43,144 nt of DNA, taken from Deefgea chitinilytica. Lineage in GTDB: Bacteria; Pseudomonadota; Gammaproteobacteria; Burkholderiales; Chitinibacteraceae. Numbering within the stretch: the stretch's first letter is position 1; every line of letters starts with the position of its first letter. Below the pieces are notes generated by a model. It was not told where the DNA came from. It did not search any database and saw only the letters and a program-made list of their open reading frames with translations. The stretch spans positions 1 through 43,144 of the forward strand of contig NZ_WOFE01000013.1 in the NCBI RefSeq assembly GCF_016881405.1. The letters are read 5' to 3'. Below, piece by piece: positions 8,542 through 16,993 of this stretch. A program made the position numbers and the translations under genes.

Positions 8542-9966
8542 TTACAGCAAGGGCCCCAGCATCGCAATCGTGTTATTCCAAAGCCGGCGGTGCACGGGCC
8601 ATTGCGCCACCATTTCTAGCGTGACCAGTTGGCTGTGTTCCAGATATTCGCGTTGACGCTGGCGCATTTCTTGAGTGAGTGCGGCATCAAAGAACAAAAT
8701 ATTGTTTTCAAAATTCAGCTCGAAACTGCGGCGATCTAAATTCGCCGAACCAATCAAGGTCATTTCACCATCGAGCGTCAGTGATTTGGTGTGCAATACG
8801 CCGCCAACAAATTCATAAATCTGCACGCCCGCGGCGAGTAGCTCTTCGTAATAACTATGGCTAGCCGCTTCGACAATCCATGAATCATTGCGCTGCGGGA
8901 AAATCACCGTAGTGCTGACGCCACGCCTTGCGGTGGCACACAACGCCGCTTGCATTGCCTCATCAGGCACAAAATACGGCGTGGTAATCACCAATTCGCG
9001 TCTGGCCGCAAACATCAGCGTCGTAAACATTTCGGGCATTGCCGCATAAGGCTGCGTCGGCCCCGTGCCGATCACTTGCGCGACGACGCCTTGACCAATA
9101 TGCGTGTTCGCAATCGGCGGCAAGTAGTCTGTCAGATCATCACCCGTTTGCGCCATCCAATCGCTTTTGAACAAGAAATGATTTTGCTGCGCAATCGGCC
9201 CAGTAAACCGCATCACCGCATCGACCCACGGTGCGTATTTGGCTTTGACCAAAAATTCAGCATCGGCACAATTTTGGCTACCGCAGTAGGTGATCGAGCG
9301 ATCAATAACGACGATTTTGCGGTGATTGCGTAAATCAATTCGTCCATGAAAAGGGCGCAGCAATGGATTACCAATCGGCAGCGCCACTGCCACTTGTACG
9401 CCAGCGTCTTGCATCGCTTGCCAGTGCGGGGACGCAATCATGCCACGAGAGCCCAAACAATCGGCCATCGCTCGACAAGCGACGCCACGCGCTGCGGCGC
9501 GCTTGAGCGCTTCGACAACTTGCAAGCCGCTGTGATCGGTCAGCCAAATATAAAAAATGAGATGAATATGCTCCGTTGCCGCATCCATATCGGCAACCAT
9601 CGCAGCGATCATGCCATCGGCGGGCAATAATTGCCCCGTATTCCCGGCGACAGGCGCAAAGCCATTCACCGATTGGCCAAATTGAAACAGTTGACTAAAA
9701 CGCTCTGGAATTTGCTCTGGCCACGGCGTGACCGTTGCCGATTGTAGTGCCGATTTGGCTTGATTTAAGCGCGTTACGCGGCGCCGACCAATGCTGGTTT
9801 CGCCCAATAAAATATACGCCATCACCCCCAAGCCAGGGAGTAGCGCAATCACCACAATCCACGCCACCCGCGAAGCAGGTTCGCGCTGCGGACGTAAAAT
9901 GGCGCGCACAATAAACATCAACTGAATCAAAAGCAGAATAATCGGCAGCACAGAATACAGAGACAT
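8542..9966 (-). CDS. cls: Cardiolipin synthase (ClsA-like phospholipase D superfamily)
   Basis: Predicted 474-residue membrane enzyme that condenses phosphatidylglycerol molecules into cardiolipin. Two N-terminal helices (about residues 5-25 and 38-58) make the PLD_N anchor. Two HKD motifs follow: H215-x-K217-x4-D222 (HRKIVVID) and H392-x-K394-x4-D399 (HTKSLTLD), each followed by the usual Gly-Ser (CGSQN, IGSANLDRRS). Length matches ClsA (about 486 residues) and not the shorter ClsB/ClsC. I chose the ATG at 9966 because the first helix begins there; the frame stays open to 10041. It is divergent from mgtE, with 164 bp between them. Confidence 0.92.
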   Translation of the reverse strand: MSLYSVLPIILLLIQLMFIVRAILRPQREPASRVAWIVVIALLPGLGVMAYILLGETSIGRRRVTRLNQAKSALQSATVTPWPEQIPERFSQLFQFGQSVNGFAPVAGNTGQLLPADGMIAAMVADMDAATEHIHLIFYIWLTDHSGLQVVEALKRAAARGVACRAMADCLGSRGMIASPHWQAMQDAGVQVAVALPIGNPLLRPFHGRIDLRNHRKIVVIDRSITYCGSQNCADAEFLVKAKYAPWVDAVMRFTGPIAQQNHFLFKSDWMAQTGDDLTDYLPPIANTHIGQGVVAQVIGTGPTQPYAAMPEMFTTLMFAARRELVITTPYFVPDEAMQAALCATARRGVSTTVIFPQRNDSWIVEAASHSYYEELLAAGVQIYEFVGGVLHTKSLTLDGEMTLIGSANLDRRSFELNFENNILFFDAALTQEMRQRQREYLEHSQLVTLEMVAQWPVHRRLWNNTIAMLGPLL

Positions 9967-10130
9967 AATCACTTTTCCACAAGGCGGCGCAGCGAGGATA
10001 CCACGACAAAATAACAAGGTAATTCGCCACATCGCAGTCACGTGCTAAACTGCCGCCGCACTGCATCATTTCAACTTGCGCGATCGATGTATATCCCCAT
10101 TGATCGTCCTTCACCGCAAGGCCAAAAGCC

Positions 10131-11567
10131 ATGACTCTACTGAGCCGCAAACCGCAAGAAAGCTTGCAAAACAGCCTGCAACAAGTCACTCGCTTGTTGG
10201 AGCGGCACAAGCTGGTTGAAGGCATGGTGCATAAGCAAGAAGGCCCCAAACACGATCTGGTCGAGCAGCTAGTCCATCGGCAAAATCTGACCGAATTACA
10301 AATGAAGCTGGCCGCGCTGCATCCAGCCGATATTGCCTATATTTTGGAAGCGCTGCCGCCAGTCGACCGACTGACGGTGTGGGGCTTGGTCGACGCCGAC
10401 GACGATGGCGAGATTTTGCTCGAAGTCTCCGATGCGGTGCGTGAATCCTTGTTGGCCGATATGGCGCCGCATGAAATGGTCGCCGCCGCTGGGCAGCTCG
10501 ATACCGACGAGCTCGCCGACTTAGTTCCAGATTTACCGCAGGAAGTCCAAAGCGAAGTCTTGGGCACGCTCGACGCAGAAGACCGCGCCGAAGTGCAATC
10601 GGCGATGTCGTATACCGACGATCAAGTTGGTGCGCTGATGGATTTTGAAATGGTCACCATCCGCGCTGACGTGAAACTCGAAGTCGTGCTGCGCTATTTA
10701 CGCCGTTTTGACGAGCTGCCCACGCATACCGATAAATTGTTTGTCGTCGACGACAACGACATTCTCAAAGGGGTATTGCCGCTTAACGTTTTATTAGTAA
10801 GCGATCCAGAGCAATACGTCGAAGAAAAAATGGCTGACGACGTGGTCGTATTCCAGCCGTTTGACGATGCCGGCGAAGCCGCACAAGCATTTGAGCGTTA
10901 TGACTTGGTTTCTGCCCCTGTGGTCGACTCCAATCACAAAGTCATCGGCCGCGTGACCGTCGATCAAATGGTTGACGTGATTCGGGAGGAATCCGAGGCC
11001 GAAGTGCTCTCTTTGGCAGGTTTGAAAGAAGAAGATTTGTTCTCTAGCGTCGGCAAAGCGGTGAAAAACCGCTGGCCTTGGTTGGCGATTAATATTTGCA
11101 CCGCTTTTTTGGCCAGCCGCGTGATTGGTGCATTTGAAGAGACCATCGCACATTTGGTCGCTTTGGCCGCGCTGATGCCGATTGTGTCTGGTATTGGCGG
11201 TAACACGGGTACGCAAACGACAACCTTGATTATTCGCGGTTTGGCGCTCGGACAAATTCAGCCTTCACACACCCGCGTTTTACTGCTCAAAGAATTGGGG
11301 GTTGCGATTATCAACGGCACGATGTGGGGTGCGGTGCTCGGCGTGATGGCTTGGCTGTTGTACGGCAAGTGGGATTTGGGCTTGGTGATGATGGGTGCGA
11401 TGATGCTCAATATGCTGGTCGCCGCCTCGGTCGGTTTATTCGTGCCGCTCACAATGCAAAAATTCGGCCGCGACCCTGCCTATGGCTCATCGGTTATGAT
11501 CACTGCACTCACTGATAGCTTGGGATTCTTTATTTTCTTAGGGCTGGCGACGATCTTCTTGATGTAA
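10131..11567 (+). CDS. mgtE: Magnesium transporter MgtE
   Basis: Predicted 478-residue Mg2+ channel/transporter. Domains run in the family order: a cytoplasmic MgtE N domain (about residues 40-150, LAALHPADIAYILEALP), two CBS domains (about 160-285), a linker helix, then a five-helix pore domain from about 310. The conserved pore motif GIGGNTGTQTTTLIIRGLALG is present. Acidic residues in the N and CBS domains are abundant, in keeping with Mg2+-sensing gating known for the family. I looked for an M-box riboswitch upstream and saw none. A start at 10131 with AAGG nearby fits the family's N-terminus. Confidence 0.93.
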   Translation: MTLLSRKPQESLQNSLQQVTRLLERHKLVEGMVHKQEGPKHDLVEQLVHRQNLTELQMKLAALHPADIAYILEALPPVDRLTVWGLVDADDDGEILLEVSDAVRESLLADMAPHEMVAAAGQLDTDELADLVPDLPQEVQSEVLGTLDAEDRAEVQSAMSYTDDQVGALMDFEMVTIRADVKLEVVLRYLRRFDELPTHTDKLFVVDDNDILKGVLPLNVLLVSDPEQYVEEKMADDVVVFQPFDDAGEAAQAFERYDLVSAPVVDSNHKVIGRVTVDQMVDVIREESEAEVLSLAGLKEEDLFSSVGKAVKNRWPWLAINICTAFLASRVIGAFEETIAHLVALAALMPIVSGIGGNTGTQTTTLIIRGLALGQIQPSHTRVLLLKELGVAIINGTMWGAVLGVMAWLLYGKWDLGLVMMGAMMLNMLVAASVGLFVPLTMQKFGRDPAYGSSVMITALTDSLGFFIFLGLATIFLM

Positions 11568-11570
11568 CTA

Positions 11571-11806
11571 GTGTTAATGCTGTGCCAGGCTAGTTGGGAT
11601 GGGGCTTAAAAATCCCGTCTAAGCACACCGAGTGAAGGAGAGAGACAAGCAGTTGTATCGTTTGGCTCATGACTGATCGAGGGCATCGGGGACCGATGTG
11701 CGCCCGGGTCGCCTTTCTTTGCTTACTTTCTTTGGCGAAGCAAAGAATAGTAAGTCCCTGCCGCGGATTGCGGCTCTAAAACACTGTGCCACAGGCACTT
11801 AAAAAA
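11571..11806 (+). repeat. Dispersed structured intergenic repeat, copy C
   Basis: Full copy between mgtE and prmC. It keeps the TGGGGCTTAAAAATCCCGTC block, GGAGAGAGACAAGC, the GCATCGG/CCGATG hairpin and GGTCGCCTTTC. The main hairpin follows (11722-11734 pairing with 11741-11754, loop GCGAAG, with one bulge), and the GTGCC ACA GGCAC terminal hairpin closes the element. It is the nearest relative of copy B. No credible gene lies inside. Confidence 0.85.
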
Positions 11807-11825
11807 CGATTAACTAAATAAAAAT

Positions 11826-12635
11826 ATGCCCACTTACCGTGAACTCATTCAAACCAGTGGCCTTGAGCGTTTTGATGCGCAAATGCTATTACTGCACGTC
11901 GTGCAAAAAAACCGCGCTTGGCTGATTGCGCACGACACCGATTCGGCCAGCGCAGCGCACATCGCTGAGTTTGAGGCATTGGTCAATCGTCGCCGCATTG
12001 GCGAACCAGTTGCCTATATTTTGGGCAGCCGCGAATTTTATGGCCGTGAATTTATCGTCACACCAGCAGTGCTGATTCCGCGCCCCGATACCGAATTGCT
12101 GGTTGAACTGGCTTTGGCGCGCGCGCCACAAGCAGGCCGAGTAATCGATTTAGGCACCGGCTCGGGCTGCATCCCGATTACGCTCAAACTAGAGCGCCCC
12201 GATTTAAGCGTCAGTGCAGTGGATATTTCACCCGATGCGTTGGCGATTGCCCAGCAAAATGCCGCCGCGCTGAACGCCGACGTGCGGTTTGTGCCATCCG
12301 ATTGGCTGAGTGCCGTGGCGGGCGAGCAATTTGAGCTAATTGTCAGCAACCCGCCGTATATCGAAGCCAACGATGTGCATCTCAGCCAAGGCGATTTACG
12401 CTTTGAGCCCAGCGGCGCGTTGACCGACGGCGGCGATGGCTTGCAGCATTTAGCCAGCATCATCACCCAAGCCAAACCGCATCTGCTAGCTGGTGCATGG
12501 TTATTACTTGAGCACGGCTGGGATCAAGGCGCAGCCTGCCGCGAACTGCTACAAACGGCAGGCTACGAGCAAGTACAGACTTGGCGTGATTTGGGCGACA
12601 ACGATAGAGTTAGCGGCGGAATTTGGCAGGGCTGA
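11826..12635 (+). CDS. prmC: Release factor glutamine methyltransferase PrmC
   Basis: Predicted 269-residue SAM-dependent enzyme that methylates the GGQ glutamine of peptide-chain release factors. An N-terminal helical domain (about residues 1-85) with RRIGEPVAYILGSREFYG precedes the Rossmann methyltransferase. The SAM loop VIDLGTGSGCIPI lies near residues 105-117 and the catalytic NPPYIE motif begins at N175. Length and motifs match PrmC/HemK throughout. prfA, its frequent partner, is not adjacent here; the upstream neighbour is repeat copy C and then mgtE. Confidence 0.93.
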   Translation: MPTYRELIQTSGLERFDAQMLLLHVVQKNRAWLIAHDTDSASAAHIAEFEALVNRRRIGEPVAYILGSREFYGREFIVTPAVLIPRPDTELLVELALARAPQAGRVIDLGTGSGCIPITLKLERPDLSVSAVDISPDALAIAQQNAAALNADVRFVPSDWLSAVAGEQFELIVSNPPYIEANDVHLSQGDLRFEPSGALTDGGDGLQHLASIITQAKPHLLAGAWLLLEHGWDQGAACRELLQTAGYEQVQTWRDLGDNDRVSGGIWQG

Positions 12636-12652
12636 ACGACGAAAAACCTTAA

Positions 12653-12855
12653 TCCACAAAAAACACGAAAGGCACGAACTAAAGCCCAAATCTTGAACCA
12701 CGAAGGACACCGAGAGCACAGACTTTCACGGAGAAAACCTGCGTTACGTTTTGTTCTGTGCTCCTCCGTGCCCCCCCCCCTTAATTCCGTGTTTTAAGAT
12801 TTGGGTCTGCTCACTGTTCCAGCCCTTATTTCGTGCCTTTCGTGTTTTTCGTGGA
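12653..12855. repeat. CACGAAAGGCACGAA inverted-repeat element, long form
   Basis: Large imperfect inverted repeat filling the gap between prmC and grxD. The outer 26-base arms (12653-12678 and 12830-12855) agree at 25 of 26 positions. Inner matches continue: CCCAAATCTT (from 12684) faces AAGATTTGGG, and GAGCACAGA faces TCTGTGCTC. A C10 homopolymer sits at 12771-12780. A shorter relative lies at 31699-31780. The frames running through this stretch (upstream of the grxD start) are not genes. Confidence 0.75.
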
Positions 12856-12957
12856 CTCCGGCGCGCTACTTTAACGCACCACGCCAACGGGCTTGCCGCC
12901 CGTTCGCCATCGGCTTACAATACCCGACTAAATCTATCAACCTTTGTGAGCACCATC

Positions 12958-13275
12958 ATGAGCATTCAAGACACCATTCGCCAACAAGTGACCGAAAATC
13001 CTGTGGTGTTGTATATGAAAGGTACGCCTTCATTCCCACAATGTGGTTTCTCATCGGGCGCGGTACAAATCCTGAAAAACTGTGGCGTGAATTTTGCGGC
13101 AGTGAACGTTTTGGCTGACCAAGACATCCGCCAAGGCATCAAAGAATACGCCAACTGGCCAACGATTCCTCAGCTCTACATCAAGGGCGAATTTATCGGT
13201 GGCTCAGACATTATGAAAGAGCTGTACGCCAACGGCGAATTGCAAACGATGCTGGCTGAGTTTAAAGCGGAATAA
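12958..13275 (+). CDS. grxD: Monothiol glutaredoxin Grx4/GrxD
   Basis: Predicted 105-residue cytoplasmic CGFS-type glutaredoxin, which binds and transfers [2Fe-2S] clusters. The active-site motif C29-GFS follows KGTPSFPQ. The glutathione-binding signatures WPTIPQLYIKGEFIGGSDI near the C-terminus are intact. The ATG at 12958 gives the standard family length; the frame is open further upstream through repeat sequence, which is not coding. A strong terminator follows 16 bp after the stop. Confidence 0.95.
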   Translation: MSIQDTIRQQVTENPVVLYMKGTPSFPQCGFSSGAVQILKNCGVNFAAVNVLADQDIRQGIKEYANWPTIPQLYIKGEFIGGSDIMKELYANGELQTMLAEFKAE

Positions 13276-13291
13276 GCTGATTAAACGTTAC

Positions 13292-13320
13292 AAAACGCCT
13301 TCTCTTTGGAAGGCGTTTTT
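13292..13320 (+). terminator. Rho-independent terminator after grxD
   Basis: Eleven-base arms AAAACGCCTTC and GAAGGCGTTTT around a TCTTTG loop, ending in a T run, just past the grxD stop. Confidence 0.9.
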
Positions 13321-13329
13321 ATTTTGTCG

Positions 13330-13378
13330 AGGTATATAAATGTGGCCAATATATATCAATGGCCACGTTCATATACCT
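13330..13378. repeat. Long intergenic hairpin (19-bp arms)
   Basis: Arms 13330-13348 and 13360-13378 are inverted copies agreeing at 17 of 19 positions, starting AGGTATAT and closing on TGGCCA, with an AT-rich 11-base loop. It directly follows the grxD terminator, so it is not needed for termination, and it lies about 100 bp upstream of the esterase start. No coding frame crosses it. Confidence 0.7.
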
Positions 13379-13480
13379 TAGCTTCAATTGTTTTCCTTCC
13401 ATCTCATGCTAGTAAAATCATCTATTTTTGTTAGCATTGCGGTCTGAAAAAACCATTTATTGCCAAGACGAGAACCGATT

Positions 13481-14155
13481 ATGAGCACCACTTTATTGCC
13501 TTGCGTCACCCTCGAAACCGCTCCAAACCCGACTGCTTCGGTCATCTGGCTGCATGGCTTGGGTGCGGATGGCAATGATTTTGCGGGCATCGTGCCGGAG
13601 CTGGGTTTACCAGCTGATTTGGCAGTACGGTTTATTTTTCCGCATGCGCCGATGATGCCGATTACCTGCAATAACGGCTATGTGATGCGCGCTTGGTATG
13701 ACATCGTGCATTTCGATCAAATCAGCCGCCAAGCTGATATCGCTGGCGTGCAGCAATCGGTACAACACATTCGAGATTTGATCGCAGCAGAGAACGCCAA
13801 AGGTATACCTAGCCACCGTATCGTGCTAGCAGGCTTTTCCCAAGGCGGCGCAATTGCCTATACCGCGGGTCTCACGCATCCCGAAAAACTAGCCGGGATT
13901 GTGGCGCTGTCAACGTATTTGCCGGCAGAGTCTTTACTGACTGCTGAGAGCATTGCTGTTAATCAAGCGACGCCCGTCTTGGCTGCGCATGGCAGCCATG
14001 ACCCGGTGGTCGGCATTTCACTAGGGCAAAGCGCCAAAGAATATGTAGGAAATCTAGGCGTAGCGGTGGATTGGCATACATACCCAATCCAACACTCAGT
14101 GTGCTTGCCAGAGATTCAATTGATTGGCCAGTTTATTGCTGCTAATTTGCGATAA
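13481..14155 (+). CDS. Alpha/beta hydrolase, carboxylesterase (phospholipase/carboxylesterase family)
   Basis: Predicted 224-residue cytoplasmic serine hydrolase of the carboxylesterase/acyl-protein-thioesterase-like family. The catalytic triad is readable: S120 in GFSQGG, D174 in HGSHDPVVG and H205 in QHSVCLPE. The N-terminal WLHGLGADGNDF supplies the oxyanion region. Length (about 220) is typical. The physiological ester is unknown; Pseudomonas relatives hydrolyse short-chain esters. The ATG at 13481 is preferred to an upstream TTG in the same frame because it matches the family's N-terminus. It stands alone between the 13330 hairpin and a convergent small gene. Confidence 0.88.
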   Translation: MSTTLLPCVTLETAPNPTASVIWLHGLGADGNDFAGIVPELGLPADLAVRFIFPHAPMMPITCNNGYVMRAWYDIVHFDQISRQADIAGVQQSVQHIRDLIAAENAKGIPSHRIVLAGFSQGGAIAYTAGLTHPEKLAGIVALSTYLPAESLLTAESIAVNQATPVLAAHGSHDPVVGISLGQSAKEYVGNLGVAVDWHTYPIQHSVCLPEIQLIGQFIAANLR

Positions 14156-14181
14156 AATCAGCGAAAATCAGAGAAATTTGC

Positions 14182-14511
14182 TTAATTGAGGGCATCGAGC
14201 GCGGTTTTTAACATCGCTAAAGGTTTCTCATCGATCTGAGTGATTTTTAGTTTGCTACGAAAAACATGCGCGCTCGCAACCAAAACAGACTCGGCCACTT
14301 TCACTTTCATCGGGATGTATTCATGATTTTTGCGTGATGCATCGAGTACATCCAGATAAAAGCGCATCACCACATCAAGCGGCAAAGCATTGGGCGAGGT
14401 CAACTCAAGTTGATTCTCGCTCGCCTGTGATACCTTCACCATCAAAGGTTCAGTCCCTTCCAGCAAAATCGCCCCACGCCAAGTCGTTCGTTTTAACTTG
14501 ATCTCAGCCAT
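14182..14511 (-). CDS. Conserved small protein, possibly PilZ-like
   Basis: Predicted 109-residue soluble protein that I do not recognise with certainty. Predicted strands alternate through the middle (AILLEGTEPLMVKVSQASENQ, VVMRFYLDVLD, YIPMKVKVAESVLVA, FRSKLKITQID), which resembles a PilZ beta-barrel. The c-di-GMP contacts of PilZ (RxxxR and D/NxSxxG) are not visible, so c-di-GMP binding is doubtful. A C-terminal helix (AMLKTALDALN) follows. It is convergent with the esterase (26 bp apart) and about 110 bp downstream of the hydrolase gene at 14621. Confidence 0.6.
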   Translation of the reverse strand: MAEIKLKRTTWRGAILLEGTEPLMVKVSQASENQLELTSPNALPLDVVMRFYLDVLDASRKNHEYIPMKVKVAESVLVASAHVFRSKLKITQIDEKPLAMLKTALDALN

Positions 14512-14620
14512 CTGCTACGCCCCTATCATTTTATATTTGTAGCTAATGTAAATTGCAGCACGACAGTTTTCAAGCACAGTATCCGGCCACACGACTGACC
14601 ACCTCCAACATCAACAGCCC

Positions 14621-15391
14621 CTAAACCTGCCGCAGCACAAAATCAGCGATGCGTTCACCCAATTGCAGCCTATGCTCACGTCGCGCAAAAGTATGATCTG
14701 CATCGGGCCACACTTCAAAAATCGCTTGCGGCAAGCAGGCGGCAACTTGTTCACCGATTGCCACGGGTACCGCTTGATCTTTGTCGCCATGCACAAGCAG
14801 TGTCGGAATATCAAGTGTGGCAAGGCCAGAAAACGGCGCGAGTCGATCCAGCTCCTGCCGGAAAGTTTGGCTGATTTCGAGCGCCAGAAAATCAATACAA
14901 TCGGCGCGTTGCGCGGCGGAATTGTTCGCTGCGACCGCCTCGACCAATTGCGCCAAATTAGCCGCAGGCGCCAGCAAAGTCATCGTGCGCATCGCCTCAT
15001 GATCAGCCAGCGCGGTTTGCAGCGCAACCAAGCCACCCATACTAAACCCGAGCACATGCCGCGCATACTCGGGATGGTGCTCGGCTAAATAAGTCAATAA
15101 ATGCTGAGTTTGCGCCACTTGGCTGGCCACCGTAATGTCAGCAAATTCGCCATCACTTTCGCCGCAACCCAGAAAATCAAAACGGAACACGGCAATGCCG
15201 CGCGCCGCCAGCACCCGCGCCAGCGTCACAAAGAAATACGTAAATTCAATGCGATTGCCGGTAAATCCGTGCAGCATCAGCACCGCATGTTCAGCGGCGG
15301 CGGGCAGATGCGCGCTACCAGCGAGCTGCTGACCGTTGAAATCCACGCTTAAGGGCGTGATAGCGACATCGTTTGGCATGGTGCTTAGCAT
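14621..15391 (-). CDS. Alpha/beta hydrolase (serine aminopeptidase S33-like)
   Basis: Predicted 256-residue serine hydrolase. [15 protein letters not shown] supplies the oxyanion loop, [11 protein letters not shown] the nucleophile elbow, and [10 protein letters not shown] and [11 protein letters not shown] the acid and histidine, so the triad is complete. The [15 protein letters not shown] stretch is typical of the Hydrolase_4/S33 esterases. The ATG at 15389-15391 overlaps the hemL stop codon, suggesting translational coupling; a second ATG four codons later (15379) is equally possible since neither has a clear ribosome site. Substrate is unknown. Confidence 0.85.
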   Translation of the reverse strand: MLSTMPNDVAITPLSVDFNGQQLAGSAHLPAAAEHAVLMLHGFTGNRIEFTYFFVTLARVLAARGIAVFRFDFLGCGESDGEFADITVASQVAQTQHLLTYLAEHHPEYARHVLGFSMGGLVALQTALADHEAMRTMTLLAPAANLAQLVEAVAANNSAAQRADCIDFLALEISQTFRQELDRLAPFSGLATLDIPTLLVHGDKDQAVPVAIGEQVAACLPQAIFEVWPDADHTFARREHRLQLGERIADFVLRQV

Positions 15392-16674
15392 TGCGCCACC
15401 GCGACTGTTCTCAACGCCATAGTCGCCGCAGCCAATGTTGCTTCGATATCGGCATCAGTGTGTGCAGCCGATACAAAACCGGCTTCAAACGCTGATGGCG
15501 CGAGATAAACGCCGAGATCCAGCATCGCATGGAAAAAGGCATTAAATTTCGCGCGATCCGAGGCCATCACATCGGCAAATGACGTTGGCACAGTCTCAGA
15601 AAAATACACGCCAAACATACCGCCAACCGACTGCGCGCAAAGTCCGTGATCTGCGCCGATTTTATTCAAACCTGCGACAAACTTCGCCGTTTTTGCGCTT
15701 AAATTCTCAAAGAAGCCGGGTTTACTAATTTCGGCTAAGGTCGCCAATCCTGCCGCCACCGCCACCGGATTTCCCGACAAAGTACCCGCTTGATATACAG
15801 GACCGAGCGGCGCTAAATGCGCCATGATATCGGCGCGGCCGCCAAATGCAGCCAACGGCATACCACCACCCACCACTTTACCCAAACAAGTCAAATCAGG
15901 GGTAATGCCATGCAAGCCTTGTGTGCAGTGCAGTCCAACGCGAAACCCTGTCATCACTTCGTCGTAAATCAACACCGCGCCATGCTGCGTCGTGAGATTA
16001 CGCATTGCAGCGACAAACTCGGCACTGGGTTGCACCATATTCATATTGCCAGCAATTGGTTCGACGATGATCGCGGCAATTTCGCTACCATTCGCAGCAA
16101 AAAGCGCCTCTAGCGCCGCGACATCGTTGTACGGCAACACAACCGTATCGGCCGCCACCGCCGCCGGAACGCCAGCTGACGACGGGTTGCCAAACGTCAA
16201 CAAACCAGAGCCCGCTTTCACCAGCAAGCTATCGGCGTGGCCGTGGTAACAGCCTTCGAATTTGACCAATTTATCGCGACCAGTAAAACCGCGCGCGAGG
16301 CGGATCGCGCTCATCGTCGCTTCGGTACCGCTGGAAACAAGGCGAACTTGCTCGAGTGATGGCAGCATTTGGCATAGCAAATCAGCCAATTCGACTTCGC
16401 CCTCGGTCGGCGCGCCAAAGCTCATGCCGTTTTTGGCGGTATTCACCACCGCATCGATGACGGCTGGATGCGCGTGACCAAGGATCAACGGCCCCCAAGA
16501 GCCAACATAATCGATGTATTGCTTGTCGTCCGCATCCCAAACATAAGCGCCAGCACCTTTCTTAAAAAAGCGCGGCGTACCACCCACCGAGCCAAAAGCC
16601 CGCACCGGAGAATTCACCCCACCGGGGATGTGTTTTTTGGCAGATTCAAATAATTGTTCGTTACGGCTAGTCAT
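15385..16674 (-). CDS. hemL: Glutamate-1-semialdehyde 2,1-aminomutase
   Basis: Predicted 429-residue PLP enzyme that converts glutamate-1-semialdehyde to 5-aminolevulinate in the C5 haem pathway. It opens with the family hallmark [36 protein letters not shown] binds the cofactor phosphate, and K266 in [11 protein letters not shown] is the PLP lysine. Length equals other HemL proteins. The 3' end overlaps the downstream hydrolase start. Together with hemJ at 29239-29661, two haem-biosynthesis steps fall in this window, although the genes are far apart. Confidence 0.96.
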   Translation of the reverse strand: MTSRNEQLFESAKKHIPGGVNSPVRAFGSVGGTPRFFKKGAGAYVWDADDKQYIDYVGSWGPLILGHAHPAVIDAVVNTAKNGMSFGAPTEGEVELADLLCQMLPSLEQVRLVSSGTEATMSAIRLARGFTGRDKLVKFEGCYHGHADSLLVKAGSGLLTFGNPSSAGVPAAVAADTVVLPYNDVAALEALFAANGSEIAAIIVEPIAGNMNMVQPSAEFVAAMRNLTTQHGAVLIYDEVMTGFRVGLHCTQGLHGITPDLTCLGKVVGGGMPLAAFGGRADIMAHLAPLGPVYQAGTLSGNPVAVAAGLATLAEISKPGFFENLSAKTAKFVAGLNKIGADHGLCAQSVGGMFGVYFSETVPTSFADVMASDRAKFNAFFHAMLDLGVYLAPSAFEAGFVSAAHTDADIEATLAAATMALRTVAVAQC

Positions 16675-16755
16675 GTGTTTTACCTTGGTTTAATGGGTAT
16701 ATGGATGGAGGCATTTTAAATAAATTGCTAAATTCATATACCTACTTAATAAATG

Positions 16756-16940
16756 CAATATTCAGCTTTGCCGTGCAAAGCTCGTCGGGCTGGGCATTTA
16801 ACCCCCCTCAATATCAAGCCGACGAAGTCGGTGCAGATATAGGGTCGCCTTCTCTTGCTTACTTCTCTTGGCGAAGCAAGAGAAGTAAGTCCCCGTCGCG
16901 GACTGCGACTGTAAATCACCGTGCCGTAGGCACTAAAACC
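16756..16940 (+). repeat. Dispersed structured intergenic repeat, copy D (internally deleted)
   Basis: Shorter copy lacking the CGTCCAAGCGCACCGA and GGAGAGAGAC blocks. It keeps the 5' GCTCGTCGGGCTGGG portion, GGGTCGCCTTC, and a perfect 13-bp hairpin (16858-16870 pairing with 16877-16889, loop GCGAAG). CCCGTCGCGGACTGCGACTG and the GTGCC GTA GGCAC terminal hairpin follow. It lies in the gap between hemL and the IMPase gene. Just upstream (16697-16741) GGTATAT and ATATACC face each other, echoing the ends of the hairpin at 13330. Confidence 0.8.
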
Positions 16941-16993
16941 ATTAATCCATTGATCTTACTACGTACCGATGCGGGCACCAACCGTGTACGATA

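Noticed and set aside
10036-10052. Further CACGTG occurrences as parS sites (also near 20752 and 25316)
   Set aside because: Only the central hexamer matches; the outer bases of the 16-mer are wrong.
9967-10130. M-box magnesium riboswitch before mgtE
   Set aside because: The 164-bp leader lacks the conserved M-box blocks, and no long paired structure was seen.
12751-12957. N-terminal extension of GrxD
   Set aside because: The open frame runs through the C10 tract and inverted repeat. The ATG at 12958 gives the exact family length.
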